Assembly (NCBI RefSeq): GCF_013307435.2
Contig: NZ_CP102845.1
Location: 1,364,001 to 1,428,000 of the forward strand
DNA length: 64,000 nt
Origin: Microvirga terrae
GTDB lineage: Bacteria > Pseudomonadota > Alphaproteobacteria > Rhizobiales > Beijerinckiaceae
Direction: 5' to 3'
Shown: positions 45,112-52,386 of the stretch, piece by piece
Numbering within the stretch: the first letter of the stretch is position 1
Layout: every line of letters starts with the position of its first letter
The notes under the pieces: model-generated
The model's database searches: none
The model's input: the letters and a program-made list of their open reading frames with translations, nothing else
Told to the model about the DNA's origin: nothing
Made by a program: the position numbers and the translations under genes

Positions 45112-45136
45112 GGAACCCTGACGGCGCGGTCCTGTT
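45112..45136 (+). promoter_or_regulatory. EcfG-type promoter of the Pro-rich gene
   Basis: GGAAC, 16 bp, TGTT. It is back to back with the pfpI promoter and 37 bases before the start of the small gene. Confidence 0.65.
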
Positions 45137-45173
45137 GACCCGATCAATGATGCCAACAAACGAGGAAGACGCG

Positions 45174-45395
45174 ATGGTCAATCCAGGTGTGCCGACGAAC
45201 GATCCCGTGCCCGGCGGCAACATTCCGAGCGAGGTGCCGCCCGGCTCCGTGCCCGACGAGGAACCGGATATCGGTCCGACCGGACCGCGGACGCCTTATC
45301 CGGTCAACGACCCGGGCATCACCGATCCGAAGGGACCCGGTTCCGAGCCGGATTACCTGCCGGGCAATCCCACCGATCCCGGCACGCGGTTCTGA
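45174..45395 (+). CDS. small Pro/Gly/Asp-rich disordered protein
   Basis: The 73-residue protein is made almost wholly of Pro, Gly, Asp, Thr and Asn (VPTNDPVPGGNIPSEVPPG; TDPKGPGSEPDYLPGNP) with no predicted fold or signal peptide. A GAGGAAG site precedes the ATG at 45174. The EcfG-type promoter and the character of the protein fit a stress-induced disordered protein. I do not recognise a named family. Confidence 0.65.
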   Translation: MVNPGVPTNDPVPGGNIPSEVPPGSVPDEEPDIGPTGPRTPYPVNDPGITDPKGPGSEPDYLPGNPTDPGTRF

Positions 45396-45444
45396 GGCGG
45401 AGGATCCCGATCCATCACGAGCCGGCGGCGCTGTGCCCGCCGGC

Positions 45445-46170
45445 TCAGATCTCGATGATCGCGTAGGGCTTTCCGGTCGGCTTCTCGATATGCTTGGCGA
45501 CGTTGTAGACCGGCTGCCCGCCGGGCGTGCGGCCTTCGAAGCGGCCACGATGGGCGTGTCCGTGCACGATGGCGTTGACCTTGAAGCGGTCGATGGTCTC
45601 GGCCAGTCGCGACGAGCCCAGGAACGGATAGATCTCCAGCGGCTCGCTTTCGATCGTCTCGGCGATGGGCGCATAGTGCAGGATCACCATGGAGCGCTTG
45701 GCGCGGACATGGCGCATGGCGTTTTCGAGCCGCAGGGTCTCGTTCATGGTCTCGTTGACGAACTGCTTCATGGCCGGCTCGCCGAAATAGCCCAGCATGC
45801 GCCGCCCGAAGCCGCCGGCGAAACCCTTGACGCCCACGAAGCCGACGCCGTCGATCTCGATCGATTGCCCGTCGAGCAGCTTCATGCCGGCATCGCGCAG
45901 GATCTGCGCCACCTCTTCGTGCGCGCCGCATTCGTAATCGTGGTTGCCGAGCACGCCGACGACCGGGATCGAGCAGGCTTTCAGATCCTGCGCGAGAAGC
46001 TCCGCCTCCTTGGGCTTGCCGAGATCGGTCAGATCGCCGGCGAGCACCAGCACATCCGCCTCCCGGGAGATTTCCCCGAAGAGCTCGCGGTAGGATTCGG
46101 CATTGTCTTCACGGACGTGAAGGTCGCCCATGGCGGCGACCTTCATGGTCTGCTCTGGTTCGTCACTCAT
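45445..46170 (-). CDS. metallophosphoesterase
   Basis: The 241-residue calcineurin-like protein has the five metal motifs in order: GDLHV, GDLTD, GNHDYE, LHYAP and GHAH. Start at MSDEPEQTMK overlaps the upstream nucleotidyltransferase gene by eight bases; a later ATG (46146, MKVAAMGD) would avoid this. The substrate (phosphoester, cyclic nucleotide or protein) is unknown. The overlap suggests the two genes act together. Confidence 0.9.
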   Translation of the reverse strand: MSDEPEQTMKVAAMGDLHVREDNAESYRELFGEISREADVLVLAGDLTDLGKPKEAELLAQDLKACSIPVVGVLGNHDYECGAHEEVAQILRDAGMKLLDGQSIEIDGVGFVGVKGFAGGFGRRMLGYFGEPAMKQFVNETMNETLRLENAMRHVRAKRSMVILHYAPIAETIESEPLEIYPFLGSSRLAETIDRFKVNAIVHGHAHRGRFEGRTPGGQPVYNVAKHIEKPTGKPYAIIEI

Positions 46171-46978
46171 TCCGCCATTCACCTTCGCCGCCCACATCGG
46201 CGAAGCCCCATTGCTTGACATCGATCTCGTAATCGATGCGGGAGAACATCCGTCCGCGGCAGACCTTCATCTGCGGCGGCGGAAGATCGAGCTGCTTGGC
46301 GAGCCTGTCGAGAAGCTCGTCCATGACCCAGCGCGGAACCTTGTCGCGCTCGGACGGGTAGATCCAGCGGAAGTTGAGCAGGTGCATGAGCAGCACCTCC
46401 CAATGCACTTCCATGTAGGCGAGCAGGGCGTGCCAGTCGATTTGGTCGTGCGCCTTCAGGATCGTGTGCGCCACGTCGGCGCCGTCATAGCGGTGGCGCA
46501 GCTGGATGAAGCATTTCGACCAGACGAGCTCGGTCGGTCCGACGATGCGCACGGGCGAGCCGAAGACCTCGATCTGGCGTGCGCGCTCGAACCACTGGTC
46601 GCCGATCGGCATGGTGCCGTTCGACGAGGCGAAGATCACGTCGAAGAAGTACTGGCCCTTGAAGACCTTGCCGAGCCAGCGGTCGTCCTCGATTTCGACG
46701 GAATAGCCGATGCTCTTGAAGTGGGACAGGACGCGCGTGTAGTCGCCGGCCTTGCAGAAGATGTCGAGATCCTTGGTCGGACGGGTGATGCCCGTATAGG
46801 CGGATAGCGCATAGGTGCCGGCCAGCAGGAAGGGCAATCCGAGGTGGTTCAGCTCCCGAAGCGCTTCGGCATAGAACGCTTCGGATTCCGGATATTTGAG
46901 GGTGGGCTCCGCCTTGGCGTCCATCATCGGAACGCCCGGATGAGCTCCGGAAATGAGATCGGGATCGTGAACTGCCAT
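46163..46978 (-). CDS. nucleotidyltransferase-like protein
   Basis: The 271-residue protein carries a degenerate Pol-beta-type nucleotidyltransferase pattern: LPFLLAGTYALSAYTGITRPTKDLDIFC, where the TKDLDIF segment supplies the DxD carboxylates, and RPTKD matches the family that includes aminoglycoside-type and MNT-like enzymes. No toxin-antitoxin partner is next to it; instead a metallophosphoesterase gene overlaps downstream. Start at ATG 46978 (MAVHDPDL); one 14 codons upstream is possible. Confidence 0.75.
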   Translation of the reverse strand: MAVHDPDLISGAHPGVPMMDAKAEPTLKYPESEAFYAEALRELNHLGLPFLLAGTYALSAYTGITRPTKDLDIFCKAGDYTRVLSHFKSIGYSVEIEDDRWLGKVFKGQYFFDVIFASSNGTMPIGDQWFERARQIEVFGSPVRIVGPTELVWSKCFIQLRHRYDGADVAHTILKAHDQIDWHALLAYMEVHWEVLLMHLLNFRWIYPSERDKVPRWVMDELLDRLAKQLDLPPPQMKVCRGRMFSRIDYEIDVKQWGFADVGGEGEWRNE

Positions 46979-47147
46979 GGCCTTGTCCAAGCGCGGCCGA
47001 GAATGCCCCGCGTTCGACAACAGAATGGCCGTAATGAAGTTCCTTGCCGGCCCAGCTTAATGGCGGAAAGGCGCGGGTGCCGCTCGAATCGGCTCCGGTC
47101 CTGCGCTTTCGTGGAGGACGGAGGGCCCCGGTCCGGCCTGCTCCGGC

Positions 47148-47522
47148 TCAATGATCTCCGTGCGAGACCCGGACATCTCGCGGAGAATTGAGGATCTCGA
47201 GCAGGCTCTGGGCGATGTGCCGGGCTTCGTCGTCTTTCAGGCGCAGCAGGAAAGGGGGCAACATCCCGGCCTGGAGGGCCACGACGGCCATGCCGTTCTC
47301 GTCCATGCCGACATCGATCGTCTGGGACGTCACGTCGACCATCTCCTCCGGCATCTCGTCACTGTCCTCGGAGGTCTCGCCGATGGCGGCGAGCAGCTGG
47401 CTCACGGCCCTGACTAGCGAGCGCGCGGCGTGGGGGTCCATGACCACGGCGGTCGATTGCTCGCCCTTCTGGAATGCCAGCTGAATGTTGTCGCCTTCGA
47501 GCGTGACGGAAATACCTGCCAT
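47148..47522 (-). CDS. hypothetical acidic protein
   Basis: The 124-residue protein begins MAGISVTLEGDNIQLAFQK and has an acidic middle (SEDSDEMPEEMVD), then a part ending LLRLKDDEARHIAQSLLEIL. No signal peptide or enzyme motif is visible and I do not recognise a family. Good codon structure and a plausible start support it as a real gene. The neighbouring intergenic segments (46979-47147 and 47523-47658) show nothing more. Confidence 0.65.
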   Translation of the reverse strand: MAGISVTLEGDNIQLAFQKGEQSTAVVMDPHAARSLVRAVSQLLAAIGETSEDSDEMPEEMVDVTSQTIDVGMDENGMAVVALQAGMLPPFLLRLKDDEARHIAQSLLEILNSPRDVRVSHGDH

Positions 47523-47658
47523 GAGCGTCCTCGTCTTTCCCGTCCCCATATGGGGAGCACCTGCTTCGAGGGAAAGGCAAAGGCCTTGGTACGACAGATG
47601 CGCCTCGCCCCCAAGGGAAGAAGCGCATCCTGGTAAACTGGCGGTATGAGCCTCGGCG

Positions 47659-48534
47659 TCAGGTGCCGCCGCCCGAGGACCCGCCCGTGCGCCGGCGGGT
47701 GGTGCCGACCGTGCCGGCGCCGGCCGTTTCCGGCAGTCCCACGCTGCCGGCGCCGGCGGCGCCCGGCCCCGACATCATGGTGCCGGCGATGCCCGCATCC
47801 GTTTGCTGCTGGATGCGCAGGTTGTTCTGCACGTGGGACACCCCGGAGATCGACTCGGCCAGGTCCTCCGCATGGCGCTTCTCGAAGCGGCTGTTCACCG
47901 TGCCCGTGAGGGTGACCTCCCGGTTCTCCACCCGCACCTCGATCTCGGAGGCATCGAGATGCGGATCCTCGGTGAGCCGGTCGTTCACATCCTCCAGGAT
48001 GCGGGCATCGGAGCGCTGATAGCCCTTCGGGCCGCGGCCGCGATGCTGGCCGGCCTCGCGCATGTCCCTGTCGCGGCGGCGCTCCGCGTCCTCGTCGCCG
48101 AACCAGGACCGGACTTCGTCGCCGGCCCGTTCGAAGAAGCTGCGATCCTCGTTGTAATCGCGCGAGCCGCGCCCGAAGCTCTCCTGACCATAGCGATCCT
48201 GGCCGGAGCGATCGCGGCCGTAGCGGTCCTGCCCGAACTGATCCGGGTCGCGGCGGCGGTCGGAGCCGAAGACCCGGCGCTCGGAACCGCCGCGGTCGTC
48301 GCCCACCACGTCATGCCAGTCGAGCGCCGAGCCGCCGGTGCCGTAGCCGGCCGAATCGCCATAATCGCGCTCGCGAACATCCCGTTCCAGGCGCCAGCCG
48401 TCGTCCCCGCCGGAACGGGAGCCGCTGTCATATCCCGCGCGTCGGTTGCCGAAGCCGCGGCGGGCGATGTAGCCGTCGTCCTCGCGGTCGCGCTGGTCAA
48501 AATCCGGATTGCTGTAACGGCGTTCGTTGGCCAT
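47659..48534 (-). CDS. BON domain-containing protein with Arg/Asp/Gly-rich N-terminus
   Basis: The 291-residue protein has a long low-complexity front half full of R, D, G and Y (ERRRDRDMREAGQ; QDRYGRDRSGQDRYGQ repeats), then a BON domain (about residues 180-245: ASEIEVRVENREVTLTGTV, FEKRHAEDLAESISGVSHV), and a Gly/Ala/Thr-rich tail. BON domains bind phospholipid or envelope components, as in OsmY. No signal peptide is seen. A perfect EcfG-type promoter lies upstream. Confidence 0.88.
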   Translation of the reverse strand: MANERRYSNPDFDQRDREDDGYIARRGFGNRRAGYDSGSRSGGDDGWRLERDVRERDYGDSAGYGTGGSALDWHDVVGDDRGGSERRVFGSDRRRDPDQFGQDRYGRDRSGQDRYGQESFGRGSRDYNEDRSFFERAGDEVRSWFGDEDAERRRDRDMREAGQHRGRGPKGYQRSDARILEDVNDRLTEDPHLDASEIEVRVENREVTLTGTVNSRFEKRHAEDLAESISGVSHVQNNLRIQQQTDAGIAGTMMSGPGAAGAGSVGLPETAGAGTVGTTRRRTGGSSGGGT

Positions 48535-48591
48535 GAGAGCGCTCCTCATCGTGGGTGGCCCGAGGCCACCGGCTGTTGGTTTCGAGCCACC

Positions 48592-48617
48592 AACGTGAAG
48601 GCGCGGGCGAGTGTTCC
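48592..48617 (-). promoter_or_regulatory. EcfG-type promoter of the BON-domain gene
   Basis: On the minus strand: GGAAC, 17 bp, CGTT. The gene starts 57 bases beyond. The -35 pentamer is repeated upstream in a 12-bp tandem repeat. Confidence 0.7.
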
Positions 48618-48653
48618 TGCGAGTGTTCCTGCGAGTGTTCCTGCGAGTTTCCC
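48607..48653. repeat. 12-bp tandem repeat
   Basis: The unit GCGAGTGTTCCT occurs almost four times without gaps. Each unit contains GTTCC, the complement of the EcfG -35 box. Confidence 0.85.
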
Positions 48654-48761
48654 TTCAAGCCCGGATCGTCGCCCGCCGGCGTTTTTGACCGCTGCCATTG
48701 AACGGTTGCGCGGGCTTTGCATTGACCGGAACGGGATTTTCCAACGAACCGAGGTTGAACG

Positions 48762-49016
48762 ATGGCCGATCTGTCCGGATTGAGCGACGAAGCCCTGGCG
48801 GTTTTCGCCTTCGCGGCCTATCACGAACTGTCGAGCGGCCAGCGGGTCCGCAGCGTGGTCCAGAAGGACGGCGCCGGCCACAGGGCGAGCGATGCGGCCG
48901 TAGACGAACTCGACGGCCGCGGCCTCATCAAGGCGGACGGCCGGGAGATCGTCTTCACGCCGGCCGGCGAGGAAGCCCTGCGGGACATCCTGGGCGGCAT
49001 CCGGGGCAGCCGCTAG
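48762..49016 (+). CDS. small winged-helix-like protein
   Basis: The 84-residue protein looks like a compact helical domain (LSDEALAVFAFAAYHELSSGQRV; SDAAVDELDGRGLIKADGREIVFTPAGEEALRDIL), with the helix-turn-strand pattern of a winged helix (GRGLIKADGREIVFT as wing). DNA binding is possible but not shown. Start ATG is preceded by GAGGTTGAAC. Function unknown; it is divergent from the BON-domain gene. Confidence 0.65.
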   Translation: MADLSGLSDEALAVFAFAAYHELSSGQRVRSVVQKDGAGHRASDAAVDELDGRGLIKADGREIVFTPAGEEALRDILGGIRGSR

Positions 49017-49250
49017 AGCGGCCCGGAAATCGCCGGAATTCCAACCAGATTGCGTTTCGGCTCCAAAAGGGCCTTTGCCTTGTAATTGCCCCATCCGTGC
49101 CTTAGGTACAGGCCATCGACATTTGGCCGGACGACTGGGCTTCCCGCTTTGGCACTGCCGGGCGCACGTTCCTTCTCTACCATCTATCGACTAGCGGGTG
49201 ACTGGCCTTGGCCCTCATCCACGTGCAATCGACAGTGAAAAGGATTTCCC

Positions 49251-49460
49251 ATGGAACAGGGAACCGTGAAGTGGTACAACGAAACCAAGGGATATGGTTT
49301 CATCCAGCCCGATAACGGCGGCAAGGATGTCTTCGTTCATGCCACGGCGCTTGAGCGCGCCGGCATGCGTGGCTTGCGCGAAGGTCAGAAGATCTCTTAC
49401 GAGCTTCAGACCGACCAGCGCACCGGCCGCCAGTCTGCAGTGAACCTGCAGAACGCGTAA
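49251..49460 (+). CDS. cspA: cold-shock protein
   Basis: The 69-residue OB-fold protein has both RNA-binding motifs, KGYGFIQPDNG (RNP1) and VFVHATAL (RNP2), starting GTVKWYNETK. It belongs to the CspA family of RNA chaperones. The preceding 234 bp (49017-49250) contain no gene and probably include a long 5' leader, as is usual for csp genes; AAAAGGA precedes the ATG. Confidence 0.95.
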   Translation: MEQGTVKWYNETKGYGFIQPDNGGKDVFVHATALERAGMRGLREGQKISYELQTDQRTGRQSAVNLQNA

Positions 49461-49551
49461 GGTTTGATGCCGGAGGACGTGCCCTGCACGTCCTCTTGCA
49501 TATGGCCGTTCCGGTTCAGGGGCGGCTTTTTTGTTATGAGGAAGGCTTTGC

Positions 49552-49833
49552 ATGGCAAAGGAAGAACTGATCACCTTTGAAGGACTTGTGACCGAAATTC
49601 TGCCCGACGCGCGCTACCGCGTGCAGCTCGACAACGGGCACGAGGTCATCGCCTACACGGCCGGCAAGATGAAGAAGAACCGCATCAAGACCCTGGCCGG
49701 CGACCGCGTGACCGTCGAGATGTCGCCCTACGACCTCGAGAAGGGCCGGCTCATCTTCCGTCACAAGGATTCGGGTGCCTCTTCCGGTCCGCGTCCGCCG
49801 CAGCGCGGCAACCAGCAGTTCCGGCGTCGCTAA
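49552..49833 (+). CDS. infA: translation initiation factor IF-1
   Basis: The 93-residue S1/OB-fold protein matches IF-1: [37 protein letters not shown], then [19 protein letters not shown]. It has a basic C-terminal extension ([13 protein letters not shown]), beyond the 72 residues of E. coli IF-1. Paired with a csp gene upstream. Confidence 0.93.
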   Translation: MAKEELITFEGLVTEILPDARYRVQLDNGHEVIAYTAGKMKKNRIKTLAGDRVTVEMSPYDLEKGRLIFRHKDSGASSGPRPPQRGNQQFRRR

Positions 49834-49898
49834 GACGGCAGGCGCCCCGAACCGGCGCGCCTGTCGATATCGAGAAAGTCCTGACGGCCCAAGGTCCG

Positions 49899-50447
49899 TC
49901 ACGCGACCGCGTGCATCACCGACAGGGTGACGCGGTCGGGGCCGAGATCCTCCTCCATGTCGGTGAAGTGCATCAACTCGGCCAGCCGGTTGCGCGCGCG
50001 GTTGACCCGGCTCTTGATGGTGCCGACCGCGCAACCGCAGATCTCTGCCGCCTGCTCGTAGGAGAAGCCCGAGGCTCCCACCAGCAGCAGCGCCTCGCGC
50101 TGGTCGTGGGGCAGGCGGGCGAGAGCCTTCTGCAGATCCTCGAAATCGAGATGGGGCAGCTGGTCCGGCTGCACCGAGAGGGCGGCCGCATACTTGCCGT
50201 CCGCATCCTCGACCTCGCGGCGGCGCTTGCGGTATTCGGAATGGAACAGGTTGCGCAGGATGGTGAAGAGCCAGGCCTGCATGTTCGTGCCGGGCTGGAA
50301 GCGATCGATGTTGGCGATCGCCCGCATCAGGGTTTCCTGGACGAGGTCGTCGGCGCGGTCCACGTTGTTGGTGAGGGAAATGGCGAAGGCGCGCAGGTTC
50401 GGGGTCGCCTTGAGCATGGAGTCGCGCAAATCGATGTCGATACTCAT
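49899..50447 (-). CDS. ecfG: EcfG-type general stress sigma factor
   Basis: The 182-residue ECF sigma factor has region 2 (FAISLTNNVDRADDLVQETLMRAIANIDRF, then NMQAWLFTILRNLFHSEYRKRRRE) and region 4 (LARLPHDQREALLLVGASGFSYEQAAEICGCAVGTIKSRVNRARNRL). This matches EcfG (ECF15), the master factor of the alphaproteobacterial general stress response, held by NepR and freed by phosphorylated PhyR. Its start overlaps nepR by four bases. A matching EcfG promoter lies upstream of nepR. Confidence 0.95.
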   Translation of the reverse strand: MSIDIDLRDSMLKATPNLRAFAISLTNNVDRADDLVQETLMRAIANIDRFQPGTNMQAWLFTILRNLFHSEYRKRRREVEDADGKYAAALSVQPDQLPHLDFEDLQKALARLPHDQREALLLVGASGFSYEQAAEICGCAVGTIKSRVNRARNRLAELMHFTDMEEDLGPDRVTLSVMHAVA

Positions 50448-50689
50448 GACTGCTGCTTCTCTCCCTTCACGCCGTCGAGCCGGTTGATGATCTCGATGAA
50501 ACGGTCCGGCACAGGCTGCTCGCCCAGCGCCAGGGCATCGTAGAACTGGCGCAGGCGCTGGCCGATCTGGGCCTGAACCGAGGGGCTCAAGGCTGGGGAT
50601 TCGGATTTTCGGAGGCCAGGGATCGGTTCTGGAATGTCGTGAGGCATCGCGTTCGGGTTCTTTTTCTGCATTGGGCTGTCCTGGTCCAT
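50444..50689 (-). CDS. nepR: anti-sigma factor NepR
   Basis: The 81-residue protein holds the NepR core IGQRLRQFYDALALGEQPVPDRFIEIINRL, which forms the two helices that grip EcfG or PhyR. Its end overlaps ecfG by four bases. The ATG at 50689 has GGGAGG upstream at rather wide spacing; an in-frame start at 50731 is an alternative. phyR, usually next to this pair in many genomes, is not in the window. Confidence 0.92.
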   Translation of the reverse strand: MDQDSPMQKKNPNAMPHDIPEPIPGLRKSESPALSPSVQAQIGQRLRQFYDALALGEQPVPDRFIEIINRLDGVKGEKQQS

Positions 50690-50748
50690 CGAAGCGGCGA
50701 CCTCCCGCAGGGGACGCGCTGACGGCGGCACCCCATCGCCGTGGAGCT

Positions 50749-50773
50749 AACGTCAAGCCCTTGTGATCGTTCC
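50749..50773 (-). promoter_or_regulatory. EcfG-type promoter of nepR-ecfG (autoregulation)
   Basis: On the minus strand: GGAAC, 16 bp, CGTT, a perfect match to the factor encoded downstream. The nepR start is 60 bases beyond. Confidence 0.8.
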
Positions 50774-50820
50774 GCCCCGGAACCTACCCCGTCGGCGCTC
50801 ATCCACAGGCAAAAGAAGCG

Positions 50821-50846
50821 GGAACTTTTTCTCTTACGGCCAAGTT
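50821..50846 (+). promoter_or_regulatory. EcfG-type promoter of the DUF3309 gene
   Basis: GGAAC, 17 bp, AGTT. It is divergent from the nepR-ecfG promoter, and the gene starts 55 bases beyond. Confidence 0.55.
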
Positions 50847-50900
50847 TCCCTCGATGAACGCCGCCTCCGTGCGGTGGATCAGTGTAGAGGGAGTATCTCC

Positions 50901-51059
50901 ATGGCAATCAGCACCATCCTGCTCATTCTCGTCATCCTGCTGCTCATCGGCGCGGTGCCGGCCTGGCCTTACAGCCGAGGCTGGGGCTATGGCCCGAGCG
51001 GGCTCCTGGGCGTGGTCCTGCTCATCCTCATCATCCTGCTGCTGATGGGGCGGCTCTGA
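50901..51059 (+). CDS. DUF3309 small membrane protein
   Basis: The 52-residue protein has two hydrophobic helices (ILLILVILLLIGAVP and LLGVVLLILIILLLMG) joined by AWPYSRGWGYGPSG, exactly the DUF3309 pattern. The ATG at 50901 is preceded by GAGGGAG. Function is unknown; DUF3309 genes often occur beside stress response loci, which fits the location next to ecfG. Confidence 0.9.
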   Translation: MAISTILLILVILLLIGAVPAWPYSRGWGYGPSGLLGVVLLILIILLLMGRL

Positions 51060-51084
51060 CGCTTCGGATTCCGGTCGGAACGTG

Positions 51085-51115
51085 AAGAGGGCGGCCGCGA
51101 AGGCCGCCCTTTTGC
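51085..51115 (+). terminator. intrinsic terminator after DUF3309
   Basis: GGGCGGCC and GGCCGCCC form a stem around GCGAA, followed by TTTT. Confidence 0.85.
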
Positions 51116-51230
51116 GTCGTCAGACGTGGGAGGCTCCCGTGGGGCTCGTGGTCGCCACGGGGCTGCCGTCCGGCCCGTTGCGGTGGGGGACAGGGGCCGG
51201 CCGGCGCTTCACGGCGGAACGGGAAAACGG

Positions 51231-51268
51231 AAAAAGGAGCGCCCGGACCCGTCGGGCCAGGGCGCTCC
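51231..51268 (-). terminator. intrinsic terminator of the internally repeated small gene
   Basis: On the minus strand GGAGCGCCC and GGGCGCTCC pair around a GC-rich loop, followed by TTTTT. It lies just after the stop of the gene ending at 51282. Confidence 0.8.
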
Positions 51269-51281
51269 GGGAGGCTCAGGC

Positions 51282-51566
51282 TCAGTAGTAGATCGGGTGG
51301 CTGTTGTCGACGAGCGTGTCGCTGTCGACGATGCCGGCCACCTGGGCCGAGGTCGCGTTGCCGAACACGGCGGTGTTCGTCGCCACCTGGTCGATGGTGT
51401 TGTAGGAATCCTGCACGTTGACGCCGCCGAAATAGTCGTGGCTGCTGTCGAGCAGGGCGTCCGCGTCGACGATGTTGCCGACCTGCGCCGAGGTGGCGCT
51501 GCCGCCGAAAGCGGTGTTGTAGGCGTCCTGGAAGATGTCGTTGTCGGAGAACTGGTAGTTTTCCAT
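51282..51566 (-). CDS. small protein with two internal repeats
   Basis: The 94-residue acidic protein (MENYQFSDNDIFQDAYN) contains two similar units of about 30 residues: YNTAFGGSATSAQVGNIVDADALLDSSHDYF and TNTAVFGNATSAQVAGIVDSDTLVDNSHPIY. No signal peptide. GGATCC with AGAGGATCC precedes the ATG as ribosome-binding site. A clear terminator follows. I do not recognise the family; similar repeated proteins may be structural. Confidence 0.7.
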   Translation of the reverse strand: MENYQFSDNDIFQDAYNTAFGGSATSAQVGNIVDADALLDSSHDYFGGVNVQDSYNTIDQVATNTAVFGNATSAQVAGIVDSDTLVDNSHPIYY

Positions 51567-51871
51567 GGTGGGATCCTCTTCGTTAAGCGTTGCTCTCAAG
51601 ACCGCCTGAGATGCTCTCTCCGTTGGCGATGATTGGACTGTGCCTGACGTTGCGGAATGCTGCTGTGAAGCGCTTCACACCTGAAAAATTCTTCGATTTT
51701 TTTGCGAGGGCCGCGCCGGCGGGCAGGCCTGCGGATGAGCCGGCAGCCGGGCGCGAACGCTCTGGCGGGCCGCTCCCGAACGGCCTACAATGGCGCATCG
51801 CCGGCAGGGATCTCCGGGCGCCGGCGGCTGAGGGAGATTAAGGGCCCCCGCCGGCAACCAGGGGGAGCGTC
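51567..51871. other. gene-free stretch with a perfect 16-bp palindrome
   Basis: The region between two divergent small genes shows no convincing ORF. It contains TGTGAAGCGCTTCACA (51664-51679), a perfect palindrome suited to a dimeric regulator, followed by an AT-rich run (about 51684-51705). No clear EcfG-type box was found. Confidence 0.55.
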
Positions 51872-52132
51872 ATGCCCCTCGACATCTCGTACCAGCCCAT
51901 CGGGGTTTTGATCGACGGCCACGACAGCGAGGGCCGTCTCGTCCTGGCCGGCGGGCAGCTCGCCGCCGTGATCGTGCGCCTCGACGGCGACGCCCACGAA
52001 CCCGAATACAAGGGCCTCTGGCACCTGGAGGCCGGCTTCGGCAAATGCGACATCGGCGGCGCCCCCCTGTTCGCCACCCCCGACGAGGCGGGCGCCTGGG
52101 TTGAGCGGATCCTCACCGACGAGACCCCGTGA
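51872..52132 (+). CDS. hypothetical protein
   Basis: The 86-residue protein (MPLDISYQPIGVLIDGHDSEG) has a beta-rich composition (LVLAGGQLAAVIVRLDGDAHEPEYKGLWHLEAGFGKC) and no signal peptide. A GGGGGAG site precedes the ATG. I do not recognise it. The 254 bp after it (52133-52386) contain short repeats of GTTGCATG type but no gene. Confidence 0.6.
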   Translation: MPLDISYQPIGVLIDGHDSEGRLVLAGGQLAAVIVRLDGDAHEPEYKGLWHLEAGFGKCDIGGAPLFATPDEAGAWVERILTDETP

Positions 52133-52386
52133 GACGGGCAGCCTGTTCCATGGAAGCCGTGGCCGGCACGGCGCGCCCGCCGCCCGGTTGCATGGCTCGT
52201 TGCATGCCTCGTTCCATGCAAGCTTTGGCTGACGAAGCGGCAGGCGGGTGCCATCCTCAGCCGGATGCGCGGGACATCGGGCACATGTCGCTCGCATTTA
52301 CAGTTTAGCGGTTGCAAGCTGGTCCCGCGCTTAGCCGAACCCCACCCCCTCCTGCCACGTTCTCCCCATCCACCGGAGAACTGTCT

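Noticed and set aside
48728..48762. EcfG-like promoter before the small winged-helix-like gene
   Set aside because: GGAAC is present, but the nearest GTT lies 20 bp away, outside the 16-17 bp window.
51590..51841. 83-residue open frame on the plus strand between two small genes
   Set aside because: It runs through the palindrome and AT-rich regulatory stretch, has no ribosome-binding site and its second half is low-complexity.
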